48,307 bases of DNA. It comes from Periconia sp. R9002 (Eukaryota > Ascomycota > Dothideomycetes > Pleosporales > Periconiaceae). Each line of letters begins with the position of its first letter. The stretch's first letter is position 1. The DNA lies in the NCBI GenBank assembly GCA_023627715.1, contig JAMAHW010000149.1:1-48307 (forward strand). Direction: 5' to 3'. The notes beneath the pieces were generated by a model that made no database searches, had not been told where the DNA came from, and worked only from the letters and a program-made list of their open reading frames with translations. The translations under genes and the position numbers were made by a program. Shown piece by piece: positions 29,584-39,757 of this stretch.

Positions 29584-31195
29584 CTAACTTCGCCCTTCAG
29601 TGCCTCTTTCAATGGGCTCGCTAAATCTCGCTCGCAAATCCTCGTCGTACTTCTCCTTGTCAATCAACTTCTTCGCTAGAGCGTTATCGGAGTCCGGGTC
29701 CCAGAATTGAGAGAGCGCGCCCGCCGCCTCATCCGAGAGGTCGGAAAGATGGAACTTGGTTAATATATGGGGGAAGACTGTATACATGGCATTTACAGAC
29801 GTTAGGCACGAATAGTACCAATATCTTCCATCCGCCCACGCAGACTCAATGAGTTCTGAAAGACGTAAAGATGATTGTGGTCTATGTAGCGCTTCCTCTT
29901 CCCTGAAAATATGCATGTATTCCTGGCGAAGTTTGCTGTACGTCTCTAGTGCCCCGTCGTGGAGTTCGTCGATACCGAGTCCTGTCAACCAGTACGGAGC
30001 GCAAAGCATGTCCCTCGGAAGTGAGCACACCCATTCTAGATCGATAAGATATGTGACGCTCCACGTTTCATCTACGAAGATGTTACTTGGATGGAGATCA
30101 GTCAAACGGAGCGCATACGGCCCGTTCCGAAGGTCTCGGGGTAGGAAATGGTGGCCAATTGCTCTCAATGCAACCTTTTGGGCCATCTGTCTCTGGCCAT
30201 CGACGTGACTAAAAACCGCATTAGGCTGGTTCAGGAAGCGTTGATCATGGTAATTGAGAAGGTCAGAGATGTACGGCTCGACAGACGCATACGTTGTATC
30301 TTGTTCAATGATTTTTGGGGTTCCGTAGCTTTCCATGATAGCGAGGGTGGATGTGAGTGGTCGGTTTGTGAGCTTTATGGTTCCATCGTCGCGGAATGTG
30401 AACGATCCAATCCGTGGTAGAGGTACTCGGGCTAAGGAGAGGGTAATGCGTGCAAGACCTTTAAACAAGTTGGCTCTCCGCACGGGATCCCCCTTGTGTT
30501 CCTCCCAAGACGTAGATAACATTTCTCCATCGCTTGCTTCAATCCGTTGAAGAAGCAGATAACCAGTATTTAGCGAATGCGTACTTGAATGACACACGTA
30601 TTGCGACGGGATGGGGAAACCGAGAACGGTGCAGAAGTAGCGTCGAAGCAAGCGCAGGATTCGTACGTAGAAGGGACGGCGTGCAATATGCGTGAACTAA
30701 ATACGCATAATGTTAGCTCCTGAATGCTTCCGGAAACTCAATGAAGCCTACATTTCGGCCATCAGAGAATCCAAAGCCGAGCAAGTCCGGTAGTCTGATG
30801 TCTGGGCAGTTGTCTTGCATCCAAGCATATGTAGCCACCTCACAGCTGAGCTTCTCATCTACGCTACCAACATCTTTACCCAGCCTATAAGCCATCGGGC
30901 ACCTTATCAGCACTGTCTTATCTGATTGTCCATTCTGGCCTTTGACCGCAACAGGAATGCAGACGTTGAAGCTTCCACGTATCCATTCCTCCCAATGTGA
31001 GACGGCACAACGTGCTCGACTCACTCCTAAATGATGTGCGGTGAGAGCCTGAATGTTGTTCTTATGCTCAAAAAGATATGCATAAACATCGCGGGTTTTT
31101 TGCACGTAAGTAAGCTTCGTCAATACATTCGATTCGTGGTTGACCGCTGACTGGAATTCGATCCGCCTGTTAAGAAGATCCAATGCAACCGGCAT
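29584..31195 (-). CDS. APH-family phosphotransferase-like protein (large fungal type)
   Basis: Two exons, 30752-31195 and 29584-30696, with a 55-bp intron (30697-30751; GTAGGC...AGCTAAC...TTTAG). The splice is phase 0 and gives LLGFGFSDGRNFTHIARRPF, in a protein of 518 aa. The N-lobe is visible as RGSFNVCIPVAVKG, VLIRCPMAYRLG and EVATYAWMQDNCPDIRLPDL. The catalytic loop is LRLTDLHPSNIFVD (D-x-H/P-x-N type) and the metal site is YLIDLEWVCSLP. This is the common fungal form of the phosphotransferase enzyme family (PF01636), about 500-550 aa, with an insertion-rich C-terminal helical part. Substrate unknown, probably cytosolic. The ATG at 31195 is the first in frame. It is unrelated in detail to the shorter APH gene at 10.6 kb. 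Confidence 0.88.
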
Positions 31196-31687
31196 GGAGA
31201 TGAAGGGAGTTGAAAAGAAAAAGTGCTGGGTGGCGATTCTTAAGAGTTTCGCGCGTGAGGTGGAGCATCGTGGAGAGGGTCGTGTAGGACGCGCCAGTGG
31301 AAGTGCCTCATGCGGTTCATAACATCAGCCGAGGTTTATCCACAAGGTACGGTAATAACTTTCTTATCGCCGGCCCGCTGCACTTGTCCGCCGCAATGCA
31401 CGTGCTCACGCCAGCGCTTGGCCTGCGACTTAGCCTCAATCTTACCATACATAACGAGTAAGGGTGACTACATTGTTTACACAACATTATTCATGAGCTA
31501 TCTTCAGCCTTTACCAAAGAGTGCATGTTAATTTATGCAGCTGAACATCTATGATGGTGGTAATAACCAGTAATTGTCTTGGCAATCATTACTGCCCCGC
31601 CTTTCGTACGATGTAGGCTTAGGCTCAGCTGTGTTGATCGAATGCTTCATGACCCTTCATCTAGCGCGCTCTTCTTCCTCCTCAATC
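31196..31687. other. Intergenic with a Cys-rich patch
   Basis: A plus-strand frame around 31372-31440 reads RCTCPPQCTCSRQRLACD; a similar CTCPRQCLACD patch occurs at about 46328-46360. No full gene could be traced. Confidence 0.3.
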
Positions 31688-32173
31688 ATGGACACCTCAT
31701 TACTAGCTCCTGAGATATACCAGTACACATCGCTTCGGCCTGTGGACTCGACTTTCCGACTTCTGAAGCTATTGAGGTACCAAGGTCCTGAGATCGAATG
31801 TGAGCTTTTCCAGCAGCCACTGTTGAACGACGAATACATTCCATATGAAGTCCGGCAGATGCGGACGATTCACAGACTTGCTGAGGGAGTTCTCTTCTAG
31901 CTAGGAAAGGCAACGCCAGAAACCATTACTCTTATGGAAGCGCTTCATCAACTTCAAAGGACCGGAGCGGAATGGGATCTCGAACAGTCAATGTCTGATA
32001 GTGACAGCTATCGCTTCGCATTGCTCTTTGCTGTTGCAATACACTACCCCTTTCTTCCCACTGCCGCTGACGTCGACACATGTGTAGTACCGTCTCTAGC
32101 GATCTGCCACGCTCGCACCACGACACCATGTACCGAATGTTCGGCCTTGCCGTACATGCCCGAATGTACGTAG
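31688..32173 (+). pseudogene. HET-domain (heterokaryon incompatibility) remnant
   Basis: From ATG 31688 the frame gives EIYQYTSLRPVDSTFRLLKL, IECELFQQPLLNDEYIPYE, then directly VRQMRTIHRLAEGVLF, a TAG (31898-31900), and in the same frame LGKATPETITLMEALHQLQ. In HET proteins (PF06985) the YEALSYTWG block and the LWIDAICINQ core lie between PYE and the Q-M-x-x-I-Y block, so roughly 60 residues are missing in frame. The stop replaces the W of the W[IL]G motif (TGG to TAG). The frame runs on to TAG 32171-32173 without further HET-like text. The domain core is gone, so the gene is dead. Intact HET proteins trigger cell death on fusion of unlike strains. Confidence 0.75.
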
Positions 32174-34529
32174 CGCATCGGACAAGCATGCTCTCGCCCA
32201 GATCCTCCTCAAGCACCGGGGGCTGCATGGAATGCATTGGTGGTTAGCAACGCGCGAAGCCATCTGCATCTGGTATGCAATGATGGACTCTCATCGTAAG
32301 AGATGTATGCTCTTGACACACTACCTTTCTGAATCATTAATGCCGTTTGCGAAGATATCGATCGCGTACCATGGCGACACGTCCTACCCTTAAACCATCG
32401 AAGTACCCAAGGCGGCTGCTGAAGGCTCACGAAGAAATTTCCAAGGTGAAGTCTCGGTCTGGCTTCATCACATCACGAGTTGGTAGTACTGGGGTGGATG
32501 AGTGTGCTCTTGAAAAATGGGATGCGACCGTCACGGTCTTCCTAAGCTTTTGGTGAGTGATTCAGCCTCATTCCTCGACGTATCTCGGGCTCAACATAGA
32601 CCTGGTCTAATACGGTCTGCGAGAAACAGATTGTCATTCCCAGCGACTCCATTCTGTATTGCTCCGAAAGGTGTGTCTTTTCTCCTGGGCTATTCGTGTA
32701 CGGACGTTGACATAGCTGCAGGTGCAGGCGCCAGGATGTAGCAAAGCAGCCACGACGTCTCACGAACTACTGTCTTCCGACCCAGCCTCTATGCTCTGTA
32801 CCCGAGTATCCGTGCCACGACATTGTTCCTCAGCGACTACCCACTCAGATTTTACCTAGATACTTCGTTCTCGCCCCTTTCGAAATGCACTCGTACAGCG
32901 ATATCCCTGGGCAACACGACTCGGGAGAACTGGAGGACCATCCGAGCATCACCTCGAGAAGGACGTTTCCCTGTCTGCCAATTGGAGATTGCCCACTGCG
33001 ATCAACGACAACGATTGAGGGGACGTTTGAGGCTGCCAATGGCGAAATCTTCTCAGGCAAGAGCTGTTCTCTTCTTACTTCAGCCGCACATGAGAGCATA
33101 AAAAGGCTGTTTTTGGCGGACATGTACAATCGCGGTCGACTATAGACTGCTACACGACACAGCGCAATTTATTTGTCGGCTGCTCGCAATATAGTAGGAT
33201 ACATGATTACGCAGACACTGAAAACTCAAAAGAGCCCGTATCTGCCTAAGAGTTGTGAATCACTACACGTTGTTTGCACTCATCATTCCGTGGCTAGTAG
33301 GGAGTAGGAATACCCAACGTACATGAAGGAAGGCCTCTAAGCGAGTGGACAGCCACGTGCAATTTCCAACGACTTGTGCGTACCCGAAATAGATCGCATT
33401 GCTGTGTAGAAGTGGTCTTGCACTTCTACCCAAAACTATTCAAGCGCTCTGCGTTAGGGGTAGAGACCAGAGGTCAAACGCTACATGAAAGCCACATTGT
33501 TTGCTGGTTTGACATTGCGGCAGCACTTGCTGATTCCACGACTGGTTGTGTGGCACTAGTAAACTGTATCATAAGCGTCGCATTTAAATAGTACACTGCT
33601 GCTTCTTGTTCCCTACCCACAGGAGCGTGGATAAGCTTGAATACAAGATAGCAAACCTCTTCAAGATCCAGCCTTTTGGTACACATAATGGCTGACATCG
33701 GCATGGTAAAATGTAACGCAGCTGTGCGCTACGCACGGGCTGTTTAGGGGCATAAAACATCGAAGATTTTTATACAAAACGAAAGTCCTCCTGGCTAGCG
33801 ATTACAGCGGACCGATTATAGTACCCCTCTAGAGTGGAAGAATATTGTACTGATCTGTCGGTTTCGATATGGTGCTTACCTATCCGATGACATAAGGCGG
33901 AATGTGAAATGCGTGCGATGATGGATTTCCATACTGCGGAATTCCATATAGGCTGATAGCTCTGCAGTGGATAGCCACGAACAGCCATCAGGGTTCAGCT
34001 TTACACGGTCTACTGGAGGCGGCTTAGGGACGTGATCGGTAATCGTCATCGGTAGAAAGCGGATCTGCGAAGTCAGCGTCCAACGATTTGCAGAACACAG
34101 AACGGCCCTCGTCTGCTGACAACAATGCACATGGCCATCTTCACATGGGTGGTCTTCACTAAGAAAGCTTACGGCTTGTCTGCGGCTAGGTGTTGAGTCT
34201 TTTACTCGTGGCTTGTTGTCCTGAGCCGTGGCCTACTGCTCAAAATTGTACTAGCCACAAGTGCGAGCTGTGCAAATTGTGAAGTTTCGCGCCTTTACTT
34301 ATCACAATATTCTGCTCCTGGCGAGAGGTTCGATCATCGCTCCTACATTACCTTGCGGCTGCCAATACGTACAGATAGACGCTGCTTTCTTTTCTTTTCT
34401 TTTTCTTTTTTCTTGCTAACTTGTCTGCGTACAAGTCGCCCATGCAACGGCATTTCATTAGCTTACTATGTCCTGACCACATCGCTGGTAACACTCCAAT
34501 CGATGGCCTTACCACGGGTGACTTGTTAT
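32174..34529. other. No assignable gene
   Basis: Several frames of 60-95 codons overlap on both strands (for example 32823-33145) without motifs. The HET gene's C-terminal part may once have lain at the left of this stretch, but nothing is recognisable. Confidence 0.4.
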
Positions 34530-34650
34530 ATTGTAGCCGAGTGGCTCACTATGCTAGACAAACTACGTCATCAACACAAAATGCTCCTTTCCTTGCGCGT
34601 CGTCAGCAGCTTAGCAACTTTGCTATGGCGGCCGGTCGCTTAGACCCGCT
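34530..34650 (+). repeat. Repeat C, copy 1 (diverged)
   Basis: TTGTAGCCGAGTGGCTCACT starts a block that ends with GTCAGCAGCTTAGCAACT. It matches the start and middle of repeat C at 36140-36365, with internal differences. Confidence 0.6.
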
Positions 34651-34734
34651 GGCTCAGCGTGGACTGGGGCGGAGCACGAGTTGGTCCCAGTCGGTGCTTA
34701 CTACCCCGAAGCGCGTAAGCGAGAAGAGCCTCAC

Positions 34735-34960
34735 GATGGAAGTTCCGCTGATCTGGTGCATGGGTATCGTTTGTGGATACCACTTCAGAGATTGCACACT
34801 CGAAGTGCTTATCGTTACTGTAGAGTTGCTAAGCTGCTGATGACGCACAATGAAAAAAGCGCTTTGAGATGATGGTGTGGTCCACTTCAGCCGAGGGACA
34901 ACAAGTGATTTAGCAGAGAAATGGTGAGCCACTCGGCTGTAGCAAGGTTAGTCACTTAGT
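34735..34960 (-). repeat. Repeat C, copy 2 (inverted)
   Basis: The reverse complement follows 36140-36365 over about 220 bp, sharing GTGGCTCACCATT, TCTGCTAAATCACTTGT, GCGCTTTTTTCATTGTGC, CAGCAGCTTAGCAACTC and GTGGTATCCACA. Confidence 0.85.
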
Positions 34961-35811
34961 TGTAGCAAGACCAATCACTAAGCTGTAGCAGCCAGCTGAC
35001 CATGGTACGATAACTCACCTGGTTAAGGGGTTGCTGCTACAGCTAGGTCACGGTAAGTCAGTTTGCCAACAATGGCAGGTGGTCTGGTCAGAACGAGGCA
35101 GTTCTATATTCGCGCTAACAAAGATGTTATGCAGAACATCGCTTCCATGTAGTCGTCACTTCGTGAGACATTGTACACTGTCGACCCACCATGCTTCGAC
35201 GGAACCCTTTGCCGCTCTTCGACCGAGCGCATCGTTATACAATACCCGGTGAACTCGTCATGCTATGAAGGAGTGACTCGCCTCGCGTTTGACAACCTAT
35301 CTGATCGACAGGATCAACCTGGGTTCACCTCGCGTATGTCACTTGCCTAAGATGTGACAAATTTGTTATTACGTATGCAATCGATCTATCTAAGACTGTA
35401 ATAGCTTTCATTACAGTACAACCAGTCCGCTCTCAATCCAGATGTCCGCTCGGGAAAATCGTCTGTGGTCATCACAAAATCAGATGCAAGGCACGTGTTA
35501 GATAGAACGGGCTATGAGGTCAAACAGGCCAGTCGTTTTGGTAAGCGATTGACGGTATTGATAGCTTCTACTTGACAGTAATAAGTAATCCAACCCTGAA
35601 GACATGGGTGACAGATGAAGAGGACGGGTCATCGAAAGAAGGGTTTGTCTAACGAGTGCACCGAGTGTCATTGACCGTGGGGCTGCACCGGCTCTGGCTG
35701 CATCGAAAGTAAGGTGGTGAAGGATAGCGAGTGGGCCGATGGGGGACGGGTGAGGGGCTAGTAGAGTATAGAGAGCCACCCGCCCCTTATATGTTGAGAA
35801 AGTTGATAAGG

Positions 35812-36043
35812 ATATGGTGAGCCACTCGTCCTAGGTATAGCGAGCCACTTTGGCATAGCATAGTGAGTCACTCCACTAGAACAAAGAAGGTCGTTCGGTT
35901 GAAGCATAGCGATCCAATTGACTGTAGCATGGTGAGCCATTCGGCTGTAGCATGATGAGCCATTCGGCTATAGCATGGTGAGCCATTCGGTTGTAGTGCG
36001 ATGATTTCATCGGTTATGGTATGACGAGCCACTCGATGATGTC
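35812..36043 (+). repeat. 23-bp degenerate minisatellite
   Basis: About nine units of consensus GTAGCATGGTGAGCCATTCG plus GCT, clearest at 35932-36021. The unit equals the end motif of repeat C (TGGTGAGCCACTCGGCTGTA), so the array appears to be grown from the repeat C terminus. Confidence 0.75.
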
Positions 36044-36139
36044 CCTGCCGGCAGACCACCCGCCATTTTTCGACTAGGTGACTCACCATGGTGTCGCTGT
36101 AGTAGCAACAACTAGTTCGTCGAGTGAATCTTCGTATCA

Positions 36140-36365
36140 TCAGGTGGCTCGCCTTGCTACAGCCGAGTGGCTCACCATTCCTCTGCTAAATCACTTGTTT
36201 CCCTTCGCCCGAGATGGACCGCACCGTCACCTCAAAGCGCTTTTTTCATTGTGCATCATCAGCAGCTTAGCAACTCTGCATTAATGGTAAGGGCATCGGG
36301 TGCGCAATTTGTGGAGTGGTATCCACACACGGTAACCATACGCTGGACCATCACATCGGAGATGT
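36140..36365 (+). repeat. Repeat C, copy 3
   Basis: Inverted partner of 34735-34960; it begins near GGTGGCTCGCCTTGCTACAG and ends near TGGACCATCACATCGG. A partly open frame is shared with copy 2, but it differs at the ends and probably is not a gene. Confidence 0.8.
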
Positions 36366-37221
36366 GCACTTCAGGATAAGCGATACTTTCGACACGAGCG
36401 GCTAGCCATTCCTCTGAATGACGCAACTAATCGGAAGGGCGAGGCTAGCAAAGAATAAGCTGCTTCACAAGCGGGATGCGACACATCTGTGCACAACATG
36501 CATGCATGGACTGCATAAGATGCTGACTCGTACGTCGGGGCAAATTGCTCGCAGAGCGAAGAACGATAAGCGATTGAATAAGCATTCGTTGTACCGGTAT
36601 GCTTCGCCACACGCTGGCCGACAAGCAGCTTATTGTTCATTCTTTCTTCTGCACCAAATGCACGCTGAGGCAACTATTGCCAGCTCAGAGCTATTCCGTA
36701 AGCTGCTCCGTGCTGGGCGAACACCTTTAGCGGAGAATATACGGTAAGCGGGCAGCCCGTCCTACGAGAGCAGCACTCGCGCTCAACAGACAGTTGAGGC
36801 AAACCTATGTCGCGCGTGTCGGTGGCTCGTTTGATGATAATGCTGATATCACCGGAAAAATCAGGTCATGACTCAAATGTCTACGGACGTGATAGGGACC
36901 GAACTCAGCTCCTTTATGGCTCATTTCTACGTTTCTATCTTATCTTGCATGTTTCTACTAAAAATAGCAGTTGTCAATTTTTTTATTCGTCAGCTTTATA
37001 GTTGACACCCAGGACTACATTAAGCGCCACAGCAGGTTTTGATGACTTGCAACAGCCTGTAGCGTCAAGAGTCACATGACTACAGAGAAGTAAAGACAAA
37101 TAGGTAAGCATTAAGTGAGGGCTGGAGATATTGATAGAGAGGTGCTGTGCATCCTTGTCCAAGTACACTCATCTCTCCCAGTCGAACTAGGGCAGGATGA
37201 GGATACATCTTGGCTTCGTGA
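36366..37221. other. No confident gene
   Basis: A 109-codon plus-strand frame at 36418-36747 has no recognised motif and follows repeat C directly. It is listed as possible coding only. Confidence 0.3.
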
Positions 37222-38152
37222 GTGTGGGTGGGCGCGTTGGTTTGCATGCAGGAGCACCAGCACCAGCTTCAGGATAGCAGGATCGTAAGCGAGTTCCTCG
37301 ACATGCTCGCCTTCCTTGCCCTCGCCATCGTCCAGGCGGTAGCCTTCGTCAACACTAACGATGCCGCTCTCGCGGACTACATCGCAGACTACCGGAGCAG
37401 CGAGAGCGAGGCGATGGCTCTTCTCAGCGAGGAGTTTGAGGACCAAGGCCGGTACCGGGACACAAAGAATCCCGTAGCCACGACGTGGTACATTTCGTTC
37501 AAGTAGATCCAGAAAGAGAATGGGCTAGCGGCGGGCCACCTGGCGTTCATGGCGTGCACAGCTAACACCGACATACCAGCGTCAATGCTGCTCCCGGGAG
37601 GGTCCAGGACAGAGCAGACGAAGACTAGAAGACTATTGGGACGTTAAAGGCGTATGCGTTTATCACCGAACGGCAAAGCCAGAGAAACGGACCGACAGCG
37701 GAAACAGGGAAACAGGCAAGAGCATTCGATGTCCACCCGCTTGTTCACCTAGCGATGCGGGGATGGCTGAGGAAGAGCGACCAGCAGGTCGAGTGGGTAG
37801 AAAGGACTCTGCAAAGACTGGTTGAGGTGGTGCCGTATGGCGATCACGAGAGCAGAGCGGTCTGGTCGGCGTATCTTCCTCATTCTATGTACGTTGCGGA
37901 CTGGCCTAAGCGACACGGGGAGGAGGCCAGGATGTCGCTGCTAGACCGGACAGGACGCTGTGAGCGAACGCTGGGACGGCTCTCCGCCGCAGAGGTCGTT
38001 CACAGAAGGCTATCCGAACAGCGAAAGGAGGTGTTGGGAGAGAAGCACCCGTCGACACTGACGAGCATGAACGAGGTGCGACTGGTACTGAGCGCGCGGG
38101 GGAGCACGCAGAGGCTGAAGAAATGCGCCATAGGACGCTAGTGTTAAGGTAG
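37222..38152 (+). pseudogene. NB-ARC/TPR (fungal NLR) C-terminal remnant
   Basis: The plus strand reads LQDSRIVSEFLDMLAFLALA, IVQAVAFVNTNDAALADYIA, ALLSEEFEDQGRYRDTKNPV and ATTWYISFK, then a TAG at 37504-37506 where the family has Q (CAG to TAG), then IQKENGLAAGHLAFMACTAN and DIPASML. A shift near 37635 moves the frame to TIGTLKAYAFITERQSQRNG, AFDVHPLVHLAMRGWLRKSD and a TPR start (AEVVHRRLSEQRKEVLGEKH, PSTLTSMNEV). A last shift gives EAEEMRHRTLVLR and a TAG at 38150-38152. This is the winged-helix end of NB-ARC plus the first kinesin-light-chain-like TPRs of fungal STAND/NLR proteins. The P-loop half and most TPRs are absent. It is dead. Confidence 0.8.
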
Positions 38153-39757
38153 GTAGAGGCATGCAAAGAAGTCCTATTATAACAAAACTTTGTCGCTCTA
38201 TTGCATGGCACGCGCTAGCTATCAAGAAACAGTATGCCCTCATTTCTCTACCATTAAAGTATACATCGATCTCCATATCTTGCTAAAGAAACTGTGAAAC
38301 TTAGAGCCTTCGAGCACCATTTGACCGATCTGCCGAACCGTCTCACTCTCCTCGCTCTCTAACAACCTTCCTAGCATTTAGTAGGCAGGAAAGAGATTCT
38401 AAGCTTGTAGAGATTACTTTGCAAAGTAGCCTAAGAAATGTAATATCCCTATACATATGTGTTTTAAAATATAGGAAATATTAAAAAATCACACTAAAAA
38501 ATAAAACTAAAGATGACAATTAAACTTGGTGTACCTTAGAGGTTATAGATAAGATAGTAATTTGCCTCCTGTGGCGTGATGGAAGTACATGTACGCCGCA
38601 CAGCCAAGCAATATACAGAATTTGCCACCACCAGCTGCGAGAATGGCCGACCGGCACCGACCCTGACCTTTTGCCCTGGAGGCGATCGTTTATAGGAACG
38701 ATTGATAGAAGAGTGCTGTATGCAGGGTCTTGCCATGCATGACCACCATCACCACCACAGCTCTGCCAGTACTCATCCCTCACGAACATGAACAACCCAG
38801 AAACACATTTTGCCACAGCGCTCGGTTGGACCCACATGCTGAAGCGTAGGCTTTGGTTTTTGGGGCCAGCACACACTATATTACCTTATGTCCTTCCTAT
38901 CACATCGTACTCCCTTCCCATGAGCCGAGACTAGAGCTCTCTGCGGCTTGGTCTAGGCATCAGCGCTGGTTGACTCGAGAAGTATGAGGATGCGGCGGGC
39001 TCAATCAGGTCGCTTCATTAGTCAGCGGAGGGAGCAACGGCAGTTCGGAGCTCGAGGACATGGTATTAGTATGCGTCATACGTTACAAATCGGCTATCGC
39101 TCTGCGGTTGGGCTGTATCTCTAAGTGTGCGGCATCGCCATGCTAAAGCTAGTTCTGACGCTGGAAGTGCGTCCGTTGACTAAACAAGCACCGAGCCAAG
39201 TCTTATCACTGCTCCCAACTTCTTTTACTGTTAAGGGAACTGTCTTGGAGCTGGGAGGAATGTAACCGCCGACGCTCTCTATATATTTTACCCTGACAAA
39301 GACATCACCAAATCACAGCCTATCAATATCGAAAATACTGGTCACAACATCAACATGCATTTCTCGCGTACTCAAGCCTTTGAGCAAATGCTTGCTTTTG
39401 TTGCGGGTGTGGTATTCAACCTTGACCGACAATGTTCAATCATAATATAGACATGGACTGTCGATATTAAAAGGTGCGGTAAACGCTGTAGGAATATTTG
39501 AAAGGATTCAGAACAATTAGAGTTTGCTTTATTCAACATGTCGAAAATAATTTTAACGGAATCGCACAATACGTATTGCGGGCCATAATAGAAACGGCTC
39601 AATCCCATGCTAGTTTTACCACAGCTTTATTCCAAGGCTATAATAGCAGTACTAGCCAACGCACCCATAGTCCAGATGGTCGTAAGAACCCTAAGCCCGG
39701 GGAGACAGAACCTAATATTGTTAACGATGTCCCTGTCCTGCTCATGGTCTTTAATAC
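38153..39757. other. Mostly empty; two weak candidates
   Basis: A 118-codon minus frame at 38520-38876 has no recognised motif. A TATATATTTTA at about 39276-39286 precedes ATG 39356, whose frame (MHFSRTQAFEQMLAFVAGVV) is only 31 codons and could be a first exon of a lost gene. The plus frame at 39498-39905 overlaps the membrane gene's end and is probably chance. Confidence 0.35.

Noticed and set aside
32823..33145. Coding exon downstream of the HET remnant
   Set aside because: Overlapping frames on both strands, no motif, no splice signals joining it to the HET frame.
34654..34932. A gene family in repeat C (frames at 34654-34932 minus and 36167-36379 plus share text)
   Set aside because: Similarity is that of the DNA repeat; the frames diverge at both ends and run through the minisatellite motif.
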